Positions 6,953-15,280 of a DNA stretch of 31,364 nt are shown here, one piece after another. The stretch spans positions 1-31,364 of the forward strand of contig CANQIY010000003.1 in assembly GCA_947624125.1 (NCBI GenBank). Direction: 5' to 3'. The notes below the pieces were generated by a model. It did not search any database. It had not been told where the DNA came from and was given only the letters and a program-made list of their open reading frames with translations. The DNA is from an uncultured Bacilli bacterium (GTDB lineage: Bacteria > Bacillota_I > Bacilli_A > RF39 > UBA660). Positions within the stretch are counted from its first letter, which is position 1. Each line of letters starts with the position of its first letter. Both the position numbers and the translations under genes were made by a program.

Positions 6953-8117
6953 CAGGACTTTCCTCCTCTACTACATCTGCTACCTTCGTTATACCAATAT
7001 TTTCTTTGGTGGCAACAAAGAGCTCTAAATATATTGTACTATCATTTACCTCTTTTTTCAAAACTTTTTTTAATAATATCTCTTCATTTTCATCTAATTG
7101 TAATTGAATTTTTTCTAAGGCTAATTTTATTCCCTTATTATAAGCCTCTTCTTCCGTTAAATTTTTATATTTTTCCACATATTCTTTTTCTTTAAGAATA
7201 TTGATTTCAAAATCATTTAACTTATATAAATTTATTATCTCATCTTTTTTAGTAGCAATTCTACTTTTAAAAACTCGATAATTATTATCATTAATTCTAA
7301 TACCTAAATTATATCTATTTTTCCCTGTATATTCAATACTTTTTTCGACAAAAGGTACCGTTACATTAACTTTATACCATACTTCCCCATATATTTCGCC
7401 TTTAGCACATACTCTTTTTTTCACTTCATCATTAAAAGTGATTTCTCCGGATAAGATAACTTCATCTTTTAAAACATAATCATTGATTTCTTTTAAAGCC
7501 GTTCCTCGGTACATATTAAGACTAATAATTTTAGCGTCCATCTTGGCCACAACATGACAAAATGGTGGTTCATCTTCTGTATTTGTCTTCGTCTTTTCCG
7601 TTACATTCACGGTTAAAACCAGCCCATCAAATTTAATTTCTAACCATTCTAAAGTATCTTTATTATTTTTTAAAATATCTTCTACTATAACTTCAATTTT
7701 TTTATGACTCTTTTTTAATTTTAAAATATCTAAATTATACTTCTTTAATTCCTCTCTTAATAATTCTTGAATTTCTTTATTAGGGGTTTTAATATCGATT
7801 TTAAATATCATATTATTAACTAAAAATAATAAACAAATACTTAAAATAGTAGTTAAAATAAAGACAATATATTTTTTTATTATATAACTTAATTTTAAAG
7901 CTCCTAAAACTTCATATAATGTAACTTTATAACTAATTAAATATTTTTTTATTTTTAAATAATCATCTAAAGTTGTTTTAATTAAAAGCTCATCTTTATT
8001 TTTTTGATTATCATAAATAGTTATATTTAAATCATTTAATTTCGTCAAAATACTATAATAATTTTTATTATCAATTTTAACCCAAACTATGTTATTCTTC
8101 TTCATAATTAAACTCAA
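6918..8117 (-). CDS. yqfD: Sporulation protein YqfD
   Basis: A 399 aa member of the YqfD family, required for efficient sporulation in Bacillus subtilis and expressed in the mother cell there. A single membrane segment lies near residues 82-106. Before it is a small alpha-beta domain; after it, a long extracytoplasmic part with repeated FtsQ/POTRA-like elements and the conserved GEIYGEVWY stretch. The frame opens with TTG at 8117; ATG at 8105 is an equally good start. It overlaps yqfC by 14-26 bp. The acidic, proline-containing C-terminal tail is probably disordered. Confidence 0.88.
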   Translation of the reverse strand: MSLIMKKNNIVWVKIDNKNYYSILTKLNDLNITIYDNQKNKDELLIKTTLDDYLKIKKYLISYKVTLYEVLGALKLSYIIKKYIVFILTTILSICLLFLVNNMIFKIDIKTPNKEIQELLREELKKYNLDILKLKKSHKKIEVIVEDILKNNKDTLEWLEIKFDGLVLTVNVTEKTKTNTEDEPPFCHVVAKMDAKIISLNMYRGTALKEINDYVLKDEVILSGEITFNDEVKKRVCAKGEIYGEVWYKVNVTVPFVEKSIEYTGKNRYNLGIRINDNNYRVFKSRIATKKDEIINLYKLNDFEINILKEKEYVEKYKNLTEEEAYNKGIKLALEKIQLQLDENEEILLKKVLKKEVNDSTIYLELFVATKENIGITKVADVVEEESPDDSELNKQSIQ

Positions 8118-8355
8118 CTTTCAAAATTTTACCTTTGATTAAAAATTCTTGTTTCGTCATCTGTTTAATTTTTAAATTTTGACCTTTTATAATTACTTTA
8201 TTTTTTTTTAGTTTTAATATAATTTCTTCTTCATTTAATTTTAGAAGCTTTTGATAATTAAAAACATGTAAATTATTTTCATATATGGTTATGAAATCTT
8301 CTAAATCATATAAATAGTTTTTAAAATAATCTCTAAAATGTAAATTTTTCATCAT
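8092..8355 (-). CDS. yqfC: Sporulation protein YqfC (YabP/YqfC family)
   Basis: An 87 aa protein with the YabP/YqfC fold pattern: ITIYENNLHVFNY, then an EEEIILKLKKN strand, then KGQNLKIK and IKGKILKVEF. The family is restricted to spore formers and is expressed in the mother cell under sigma-E in Bacillus. It directly precedes yqfD, the usual pairing. No Shine-Dalgarno is visible. Instead a sigma-E-like -10 (CATACAAT) ends three bases before the start codon, so the mRNA may be leaderless or nearly so. It is separated from rpsU by a hairpin terminator, so independent sporulation control is likely. Confidence 0.88.
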   Translation of the reverse strand: MMKNLHFRDYFKNYLYDLEDFITIYENNLHVFNYQKLLKLNEEEIILKLKKNKVIIKGQNLKIKQMTKQEFLIKGKILKVEFNYEEE

Positions 8356-8358
8356 TAA

Positions 8359-8387
8359 ATTGTATGAAAAAGGGCATTAAAAAAGAC
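8359..8387 (-). promoter_or_regulatory. Candidate sigma-E-type promoter for yqfC-yqfD
   Basis: On the minus strand CATACAAT (8359-8366) matches the sigma-E -10 consensus exactly. Fourteen bases upstream, TCTTTTT matches the -35 pattern only partly. The expected transcription start falls on the yqfC start codons. Support comes from the known sigma-E control of this gene pair in Bacillus. Confidence 0.35.
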
Positions 8388-8405
8388 TAATAATTTAGCC
8401 TTTTT
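8379..8405 (-). terminator. Terminator/attenuator between rpsU and yqfC
   Basis: On the minus strand GGCTAA-ATTA-TTAGTC, extended by flanking A/T pairs, is followed by a T run just downstream of rpsU. It probably limits vegetative read-through of ribosomal protein transcription into the sporulation genes. Confidence 0.7.
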
Positions 8406-8432
8406 CACTTAAGCATTTCCGTTAAAAAAAGA

Positions 8433-8615
8433 TTAATAACGATTTTTTTTATGAGAATTTTTTATTCCTTCTTCTTTCTTTATTCTTCTTTCAACGCCTG
8501 GTTTAATATGAAATTTTTTCTTTTTTAGTGCTGAAGGGACACCGCTTCTGGCAACTTTTACTTTTAATTTTCTTAAAGCTTTATCTATATCACCATTTAC
8601 TACAACCTTTGTCAT
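8433..8615 (-). CDS. rpsU: 30S ribosomal protein S21
   Basis: A 60 aa, strongly basic protein. S21 is a late-assembling 30S protein near the anti-Shine-Dalgarno region. It begins TKVVVNGDIDKALRKLK and continues with the RRIKKEEGIKNSHKK type tail of Gram-positive S21. Serine/glycine replace the usual KR-G-x-E pattern around residues 24-29, a mild divergence. GGGAGGGCG precedes the ATG, and a consensus promoter lies 30-55 bp upstream. It heads the era cluster, as in Bacillus, but yqeY does not follow it. Confidence 0.95.
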   Translation of the reverse strand: MTKVVVNGDIDKALRKLKVKVARSGVPSALKKKKFHIKPGVERRIKKEEGIKNSHKKNRY

Positions 8616-8647
8616 AAAATCGCCCTCCCTTCGCTTTAACTGAACAT

Positions 8648-8676
8648 ATTATAACACTTAAGTATTTATTTGACAA
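8648..8676 (-). promoter_or_regulatory. Sigma-A promoter of rpsU
   Basis: On the minus strand -35 TTGTCA (8671-8676), a 17 bp spacer and -10 TATAAT (8648-8653) lead to rpsU. Further TTTGACA/TGTCAAA elements occur upstream at about 8694-8700 and 8723-8728. Confidence 0.8.
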
Positions 8677-8739
8677 CGATAAATGTTTACAAATGTCAAA
8701 AATATTGTAAATTTCTTAACCTTTGACAGCTAATTAATT

Positions 8740-8892
8740 TTAACAATACGTTTTATTAACAAGACGACGTAAATTTGTTCCTACAATGCGACCATATTCA
8801 AAAATTTTATCAGCAACTTTTAAAAGTTGCTCAATAATCACACCACTCCAGCTACCACCTTTTACTAATAATAATTCTTCGTTACTTAACAT
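8740..8892 (-). CDS. Double-glycine bacteriocin precursor, peptide B
   Basis: A 50-codon gene, ATG at 8892 with AGGAGGG upstream, TAA at 8740. The 13-residue leader is MLSNEELLLVKGG, a textbook double-glycine leader (hydrophobic positions before GG), matching the C39 exporter in the same operon. The predicted mature peptide is 37 aa, begins SWSG, is cationic and amphipathic, contains one GxxxG (GRIVG) and ends in a single cysteine. Peptide A lies just upstream, and its mature part is also 37 aa. Paired peptides with GxxxG motifs are the hallmark of class IIb two-peptide bacteriocins. No separate immunity gene was recognised. Confidence 0.8.
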   Translation of the reverse strand: MLSNEELLLVKGGSWSGVIIEQLLKVADKIFEYGRIVGTNLRRLVNKTYC

Positions 8893-8901
8893 ATACCCTC
8901 C

Positions 8902-9057
8902 TTATCTTAATTCACACTTATTAGGATTAACAAAACCATCCCAAATACCGATAAAAAAAATCGATATACCTGTTGCAATACCTGTTAAAAGGCCCGCTAT
9001 TTTAAAACTTAAAGCGCCACCTTTAATATCCATCATTTCTTCTTCATTTAAAATCAT
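8902..9057 (-). CDS. Double-glycine bacteriocin precursor, peptide A
   Basis: A 51-codon gene. The start at 9057 is chosen because AAGGAGG lies seven bases upstream and the leader MILNEEEMMDIKGG is then complete; a longer frame from 9087 would overlap that site. Cleavage after GG gives a 37 aa peptide beginning ALSFKIAG. It is very hydrophobic, has GLLTG and GIATG (GxxxG) in a predicted transmembrane helix, and has a short polar tail with a single cysteine (NKCELR). It is followed after 9 bp by peptide B. Expected role: exported pore-forming antimicrobial acting with peptide B. Confidence 0.8.
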   Translation of the reverse strand: MILNEEEMMDIKGGALSFKIAGLLTGIATGISIFFIGIWDGFVNPNKCELR

Positions 9058-9070
9058 AAAACTACCTCCT

Positions 9071-9481
9071 TTATTTAAATAAATCAAAAATATATGAAAT
9101 CAATTTTTTATTATCATAATGAAATTCAACTATTCCCATCTCATTATCATAAAATTTATTATCAACAACTAAATAGATATTTTGATATAATTCATTATTT
9201 ATAAATTCGTATTCATTAAAAGACTCAATAGTATAATTAACTTTCTTTTTATTAAAGACTAGCATTTTACTTTGTTTTATTTTATCAGAGAGTTTGCTAT
9301 TTATTTCGATTTGTAAAATACCATCTTTATATAAACCATAAGTCTCTAACTTCGTACTTACTTTAACTTTAAAACTTAATATAACAAAAACTATAACTCC
9401 TAGTAAAATAATGATGATTAAATAATGATATTTGCCTATTTTAGGATGTAATAATTTATCATAATTAAGATAATAATTCAC
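9071..9481 (-). CDS. Small HlyD-like bacteriocin export accessory protein
   Basis: A 136 aa protein with a short cytoplasmic N-terminus, one membrane segment near residues 20-36 and an extracytoplasmic part with strand-rich TKLETYGLYKDGILQIEIN at about 43-61. This looks like the start of a HlyD-family membrane fusion protein (accessory to C39 exporters), but the long coiled coil is missing. It overlaps the exporter gene by 17 bp and lies 13 bp before peptide A. A role with the exporter is inferred from position and topology. An immunity function cannot be excluded. Confidence 0.6.
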   Translation of the reverse strand: MNYYLNYDKLLHPKIGKYHYLIIIILLGVIVFVILSFKVKVSTKLETYGLYKDGILQIEINSKLSDKIKQSKMLVFNKKKVNYTIESFNEYEFINNELYQNIYLVVDNKFYDNEMGIVEFHYDNKKLISYIFDLFK

Positions 9482-11525
9482 TATTTATACCCCCTAAGTC
9501 TATAACATTTGGAAAATACTTTTTCTGATTTTTATGAGAAATATAGATAATGGTTTTATCTTTAAAATAGGCACAAATATTATTAATTATTTTATTTTCT
9601 AATTTTTCTTCTACTTCACTTAAAACTTCATCAAGAATTAAAATATTAGCTTTTTTGAGAAGCCCTCTAGCTAAAACAATTCGCTGTCTTTCTCCACCGG
9701 AGATATTTTCGGCTTGCCCTTCGATAAATGAGTCATAACGTAAATTACGCTTTTTTAAAATACTTTCTACTTCACATAAGGAACAGATTTTATAGAAATA
9801 TTCTTCATCTATCTTTCTATTAATTAAGATATTATCTCTAATAGTGCCCGAAAAAAGCTTTTCATCTTGCGAAATATATAAGATATTATCTCTTATCACA
9901 CTTAAACTTAAATCTTTGATATTTTTATTACCAATAAGAATACAACCAGTATCAATTGTCTTTTCTTTATATATTAATTTACAAATTGTACTTTTCCCAC
10001 TTCCACTGCAACCATCTAATAACACATGCTCACCATTTTTAATGGTAAAATTAACATTTTTTAACACATCATTATAATTATTATAGGAAAAACTGACATT
10101 TTGAAAAATAATATCTCCTTTCAATTTTTCTTTATGCAAACTGTCCTTTTCTTCCTCAATATTCATAAATTCTAAAACTTTTTGATAAGTTACTTTGATA
10201 TAATTGTATTTTGGAAGTAAATTAATCATATTTTTAACAGGGTCAATACAATAACCTAAAATAATATTAAAGGTAAATAAATCGACTAAGCTAAGATTTC
10301 CCTCTTTTATTTGCCAAAAGCCATAGGTATTTATTAGTAAAAGACAGAATTCTAATAAGAAATCTTTACCTAAATTGGAAATATTAAAAAAATTATTAAA
10401 TTTATAATTATGAAATAAATATTTAGATAAAACATTCTCTAATTTAGTTAAAACACTCGTTGTAACATTTAAATTTTTGATACTATTTAACATATTTAAA
10501 TCTTCAATAATAACACTGTTAAAATCAGTCTCATAATTGATATTAATCATCGCTTCACGATAAATAATTTTACTAATAAAAAAGCCATAAATGATATATA
10601 AAATAATAAAGATAAGTAAAATCATAAATAATGTCTTATTAAGAAAATATAAAATTAGCATTGATAATCCCACCATTAAGAAATCAAGAAAACCACTTAC
10701 TAAAATATCGGAAAATAAACTTTTTATATTGCTTATCTCCCTAATCCGAGTAATTATTTCTCCAGTTGTCCTGTTTCTTATACTATTTGAAGGAAGATAA
10801 AAGATATGTTTAATAAAATTAGAATACAAATAAGTATCAACAATGGTCTGTAAATGATTTTCATAGTATTCTCTAATAGCATACATCACTATTTTTATAA
10901 TGGTTAATAATCCAAATATTAAAATTAAATAACGTAAATAAGTATCATTGGTTCCTAAAACATTACTACCCACTTTTAAATAATAACTACCAATAACAGA
11001 AAAGATGGTTAATAGAATACTTGCCATAATTATTTTTAAAATGAGAAACTTTTCTTTTAAGATAATTTTTAAAAACAATTCTTTCAAAGTTAAACCTTTT
11101 TCCATCACAATTAACTTTTCTCTTGGGTAAGAAATAATAACGTGTCCTGTAAATTGTTTGGCAAAATCACTTATTTTTTGCTTTCGATAACCACATCCCG
11201 GGTCCATTAAATAAATGGTATCTTTCGCAATTTCTCTTACAACCACAAAATGTTCTAGACCATTTTGTAATTTAACGTGAGCAATAAAAGGTACTTTCAT
11301 ATTCATATTCTTAATGTCATGCTCCAAAATCCCCATTGAATCAAAACCCCATTTTTTAAAAGTATTTACGATATGATAAGCACTAGTCCCATTGATATTT
11401 GTTAACGTATCTTCTCTTAATTTTTCTAAAGAAATATAGCCATTATAATAAATAATTATCCATTGCATACAACAAATACCACAATCTTTAAAATCATGTT
11501 GTAAAATCGGTCTAATTTTTTGCAT
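9465..11525 (-). CDS. Bacteriocin-processing peptidase C39 ABC exporter
   Basis: A 686 aa peptidase-containing ABC transporter that cleaves double-glycine leaders and exports the peptide. The N-terminal C39 domain has catalytic C15 in DCGICC, H92 in EHFVV and D108 in MDPG, with the oxyanion Q9. Membrane segments span about 160-430. The nucleotide-binding domain has Walker A GCSGSGKST near 505, signature SGGERQR and Walker B ILILDEV, so all key residues are present. It is first in the operon, with GGGAGG before the ATG. The two GG-leader precursors downstream are the obvious substrates. Confidence 0.93.
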   Translation of the reverse strand: MQKIRPILQHDFKDCGICCMQWIIIYYNGYISLEKLREDTLTNINGTSAYHIVNTFKKWGFDSMGILEHDIKNMNMKVPFIAHVKLQNGLEHFVVVREIAKDTIYLMDPGCGYRKQKISDFAKQFTGHVIISYPREKLIVMEKGLTLKELFLKIILKEKFLILKIIMASILLTIFSVIGSYYLKVGSNVLGTNDTYLRYLILIFGLLTIIKIVMYAIREYYENHLQTIVDTYLYSNFIKHIFYLPSNSIRNRTTGEIITRIREISNIKSLFSDILVSGFLDFLMVGLSMLILYFLNKTLFMILLIFIILYIIYGFFISKIIYREAMININYETDFNSVIIEDLNMLNSIKNLNVTTSVLTKLENVLSKYLFHNYKFNNFFNISNLGKDFLLEFCLLLINTYGFWQIKEGNLSLVDLFTFNIILGYCIDPVKNMINLLPKYNYIKVTYQKVLEFMNIEEEKDSLHKEKLKGDIIFQNVSFSYNNYNDVLKNVNFTIKNGEHVLLDGCSGSGKSTICKLIYKEKTIDTGCILIGNKNIKDLSLSVIRDNILYISQDEKLFSGTIRDNILINRKIDEEYFYKICSLCEVESILKKRNLRYDSFIEGQAENISGGERQRIVLARGLLKKANILILDEVLSEVEEKLENKIINNICAYFKDKTIIYISHKNQKKYFPNVIDLGGINSELLS

Positions 11526-11647
11526 TCTTTCCTCCCTTCACTTATATTATTTGTCACCATTTTTCTTATTTCCTTTTTTTATTCTAACTTTTTTTAATTT
11601 TTTTTTAAATTAAACATATATTTTAGTAGATAATAGGGAGAGATTAT

Positions 11648-12142
11648 ATGATTAATAAACAAAATTTGTGGTTTGTAACATTATTTTCTTTAATTTTAAT
11701 TCTAGGTATTTACTATGTAAGTATTGATGATGATGTATCTAGTGTTTTAAAAACCGAAAACAATGAAACTGATGGAACCGTTATTGAAATAACTGAATCC
11801 GATGTTTTAGTGGCTTTAGAAGTCGAAAATGATGAAGAAAAACAAGCTTTAATGGAAGAATATCAAGATATTCTTTTAGATACGGATAGTACTTTAGAAG
11901 AAAAAAATGATGCTTATGAAAATTTACAAAAAATAAATAATTCTAAAGCTGAAGAAAATAAAATCAAAAAATTGATTAAAGAAAAATTTTCGTTAAATTC
12001 CTTTGTTAAAATAACTGATAACACCATAAGTATTACGGTTTCTGAAAAAAACCATAGTGCTGAAAAAGCTAATTCCATAATGCGAAGTGTCCAAGAACTT
12101 TATGAAGATGATATGTATATTACGGTTAAATTTAATGAATAA
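11648..12142 (+). CDS. Stage III sporulation protein AH-like (SpoIIIAH)
   Basis: A 164 aa protein with a membrane anchor at about 7-25, an acidic coiled-coil-forming middle and a C-terminal ring-building-motif-like domain (KITDNTISITV...EKANSIMRSVQEL). It matches SpoIIIAH, which forms a channel with SpoIIQ across the two membranes around the forespore. The normal spoIIIA neighbours (AA to AG) are not here; the gene stands alone between the bacteriocin operon and addA, on the opposite strand. GGGAGAG precedes the ATG. The family call is good; whether it is the main SpoIIIAH or a second copy cannot be told. Confidence 0.8.
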   Translation: MINKQNLWFVTLFSLILILGIYYVSIDDDVSSVLKTENNETDGTVIEITESDVLVALEVENDEEKQALMEEYQDILLDTDSTLEEKNDAYENLQKINNSKAEENKIKKLIKEKFSLNSFVKITDNTISITVSEKNHSAEKANSIMRSVQELYEDDMYITVKFNE

Positions 12143-12167
12143 AAAAATGCCATAATTGACATTTTTT
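12141..12167. terminator. Convergent terminator between spoIIIAH and addA
   Basis: AAATG-c-CA / TG-a-CATTT forms an A/T-flanked hairpin with A and T runs on both sides, able to serve both strands. Confidence 0.65.
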
Positions 12168-15100
12168 TATATTTCGATTAATTCTTTAACTTTTACTTCT
12201 CTAAGTTCATTATCAATAATACTATATAAATATAATTTGATTTGTGACTCAGGAGAAATAGATTTTAGATATTGATAATAGATATTTAATTGTTCTTCAT
12301 ATTCAGGAGTGTCAATATTTTTTGTTTTATAATCTATTATTTTAATTACACTACCCTCTATTAAAACTAAATCGATTATCCCTTGATATTCTTTTTCTTT
12401 AGTTTTTAAAATAAATTCTTGTTCTTTATAAATTTCTGTTTTGTTATTAATATTTAACTTCTTAACAAAGGAATCTAATAACTCTTTATATGGTGTATCC
12501 TTTGGAATATTTAAAAAGTCAACTTCTTCAAAAGCTTTATGTAAATTAGTTCCATATTCCATCATGTCTAATGTCTTTTTATCTAATAATTTATCTACTA
12601 CTTTTGATGCATGCTCATGAGCTTTCCTTTTCTTTAAAATATTTAATTCATGATAATTAATGTTAACATTAATATTTTTTTCTTTCTTTAAATTCATAGA
12701 TTTATTATAAAGATATTCTTTAGTTAAATTTAATTCTTCTAAATTAATATTTTTTATATATTTTTTAATATTACCATAAATAGAATTTAAAATACTTTGT
12801 AAAGATTTATATTTTTTTCTTATTTTTCTATCAACTATATTTTTAACATATTCTTCATTTTCATCTAATGGACACACAATAATCATTTTTTCTCTTGCTC
12901 TTGTTAAAGCAACATAGAATAGTCTTATTCTTTCGGAAATATTATCAATATAATATTTATTTCTATATAAATCTTTAATAATTGCTTCTTTCACTCCATC
13001 ATTATAATAAGGCGTAATAAGACCATATTTATTATCATATAAAAATTTATCAACAACATCTCTTATATTAAATTCTTTATAGTAACCACTAAAATAACAA
13101 ACAGGAAATTCTAAACCTTTTGATTTATGAATGTTCATAATTTTAACACAATTAGTTAAACTTTCTTTAAAAGAATATTTAATTTCGTTTTTACTATTAA
13201 TCATTTCTCCTAAATATTCTTTAAACTCCTCTATTGTATATCCCATATTATTTAAATTAATGGCCATATCAAATAAATTATCTAAACGAATTAAAATATT
13301 ATTAACATCCCCTATTTTGATTATTTTTTGATAAAAGGAAAATTTATCGATAATTAAATTTAATAATTCATAATTATTAAGACTATCTAACTTACTACTT
13401 ATCTCTTTCGCTATTTTATAAATAAGTGTATCTTCATAAGTATTATTAGTTATAATATTAAATATTTCGTTATCACTATATTCAAAAAGAAAGGAACGAG
13501 CAACACTCATAAAATAATACTTAAATTCGTTGTCTATTTTTTGGTTAGATATTTTTAAAATTAAACCAATAATGTTATTAATTAATATGATATCGATTTC
13601 ACTAGTTAATTTTTTGTCTTCATAAATACTTAAAGGAATTTGGAAATATTCAAATATTTTTTTATAGGTAGGAAAGGAAGAACCTCTATCCATAATAATA
13701 CAAAAATCATCATACGATACATCTCTTAAGGCATGGGTTTCTTTATCAATAACTTGGTAATGTTTCTCTATTTTTTTTAAAATATCTTTCGCAATAATAA
13801 AAGCTTCCATTTCTTCATGTTTAAAATTTTTATTTTCTTTATCATTATAATTATATATTTCTAAATCGTAATTACTGGTACTTTTATTAATATCATAATC
13901 CGTATTACCATAATTCATTTGGTGACTTAATTTATAATTGGCCCCGCCTATATCATCATCCATAATAAGAGAAAAAATGTCATTAATGCCCGCAATAACT
14001 TCTTTTCTCGACCGAAAATTCTTTAATAAATCGATTTTTAAACCACCCTTTTGATTACTATAAGCATCATATTTTTCTTTAAAAATTTGAGGGTTAGCAT
14101 TCCGAAAGCCGTAAATGGCTTGTTTAATATCTCCCACCATATAAACATTATTATTTTGGATTAAATTAATAAATTCTTCTTGTAAATCGGAAGTATCTTG
14201 ATATTCATCGATTTCTATTTCTGAAAAACTATTTTTTATTTCTTCACAAATATGGGGATTTTGTTTTAATAAATTGATAGCCATGATAGCAATATCAGTA
14301 AATTCATATAAATCATATTTCTTTTTATAAGCATCGAGTTTATTAAAATATTCTTTAGCAATATTTAAAATAACTTCAATATAGTCTTTAATATCTTTAA
14401 AACTATTTCTTATTTCTTCTTCACTTTTAAATCGTAACAATTTATTTAATTCATCTAAATCATCACTAATATTATCTTTATAGATTGCAATTTCCTCACT
14501 TTCTCTTGGTCTTCTTGGTAATTTTATATCTACACTTGCCTTTATTTCATCATAAGTTTTAGCATGAATTAATCTATCTAATACTTTCACCATTTCTTCA
14601 TAAAAACTAGGAAAATTACTACTTTCTAAACTATATAAATTCGTTTCAATATCCTCAATTATTTCTAATAATAAAGCATAATATTCTTTTAAATATTCAT
14701 CTATTTTTTCTTCACTTAAATAATTTTTAAAATAATTATTTAGATAATCTTCTTTATTACTTTTTAAAGATAAATTTTGCAATATTTTTAAAATTTCTTG
14801 TTTTAAAGTTGTATCATTTTTTATCGTATTATTATTAATAAATTTAGCAAAATTTTCTTCTTCAGTTGCATAATTTTCCAAAAATATTTCTTCTAAAATA
14901 TTATTTTTAACAAGAGCAATAATACTAGAATCAATAATACTAATATTAGGTGAAACATTTAATAAATAATGATATTTTTTGATTAAAGATAAAGTATAAG
15001 CATCAAAGGTTTGAATATGGGCTACTTCTAAATAATCTAAGTTATGCCTAAGGGTTGCATCACTTGCTATTTTTTTTCTAATTCGCTCTTTCATTTCCCC

Positions 15101-15280
15101 CGCTGCAGCTTCCGTAAAGGTTAAAATAAGTAATTCTTTGATATTAATACCTTTTTTTAATTTTTCTAAAACTCTTTCTGATAAAACAGCGGTCTTACCA
15201 GAACCAGCTCCGGCTGAAACAATAATATTACTTCCCTCTTTATATATGGCATCTTTTTGTTCATTAGTCCATTTTGGCAC
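12167..15280 (-). CDS. addA: ATP-dependent helicase/nuclease subunit AddA
   Basis: AddA, with AddB, processes double-strand breaks to recombinogenic 3' tails. About 1037 aa, shorter than the roughly 1230 aa Bacillus protein. It has UvrD-type Walker A AGAGSGKT (23-30), DEYQDTS of motif II, the GDIKQAIYGFR motif, KSKGLEFPV and ALTRAREK. The C-terminal PD-(D/E)XK nuclease carries IIDYKTK. The start GTG at 15280 (MPKWTNEQ) is chosen because AGGAGG is eight bases upstream; ATG at 15286 is too close to it. It overlaps the addB end by 17 bp. Confidence 0.95.
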   Translation of the reverse strand: MPKWTNEQKDAIYKEGSNIIVSAGAGSGKTAVLSERVLEKLKKGINIKELLILTFTEAAAGEMKERIRKKIASDATLRHNLDYLEVAHIQTFDAYTLSLIKKYHYLLNVSPNISIIDSSIIALVKNNILEEIFLENYATEEENFAKFINNNTIKNDTTLKQEILKILQNLSLKSNKEDYLNNYFKNYLSEEKIDEYLKEYYALLLEIIEDIETNLYSLESSNFPSFYEEMVKVLDRLIHAKTYDEIKASVDIKLPRRPRESEEIAIYKDNISDDLDELNKLLRFKSEEEIRNSFKDIKDYIEVILNIAKEYFNKLDAYKKKYDLYEFTDIAIMAINLLKQNPHICEEIKNSFSEIEIDEYQDTSDLQEEFINLIQNNNVYMVGDIKQAIYGFRNANPQIFKEKYDAYSNQKGGLKIDLLKNFRSRKEVIAGINDIFSLIMDDDIGGANYKLSHQMNYGNTDYDINKSTSNYDLEIYNYNDKENKNFKHEEMEAFIIAKDILKKIEKHYQVIDKETHALRDVSYDDFCIIMDRGSSFPTYKKIFEYFQIPLSIYEDKKLTSEIDIILINNIIGLILKISNQKIDNEFKYYFMSVARSFLFEYSDNEIFNIITNNTYEDTLIYKIAKEISSKLDSLNNYELLNLIIDKFSFYQKIIKIGDVNNILIRLDNLFDMAINLNNMGYTIEEFKEYLGEMINSKNEIKYSFKESLTNCVKIMNIHKSKGLEFPVCYFSGYYKEFNIRDVVDKFLYDNKYGLITPYYNDGVKEAIIKDLYRNKYYIDNISERIRLFYVALTRAREKMIIVCPLDENEEYVKNIVDRKIRKKYKSLQSILNSIYGNIKKYIKNINLEELNLTKEYLYNKSMNLKKEKNINVNINYHELNILKKRKAHEHASKVVDKLLDKKTLDMMEYGTNLHKAFEEVDFLNIPKDTPYKELLDSFVKKLNINNKTEIYKEQEFILKTKEKEYQGIIDLVLIEGSVIKIIDYKTKNIDTPEYEEQLNIYYQYLKSISPESQIKLYLYSIIDNELREVKVKELIEI

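Noticed and set aside
9844..10800. Plus-strand frames inside the C39 exporter
   Set aside because: Antisense shadows of an intact exporter gene.
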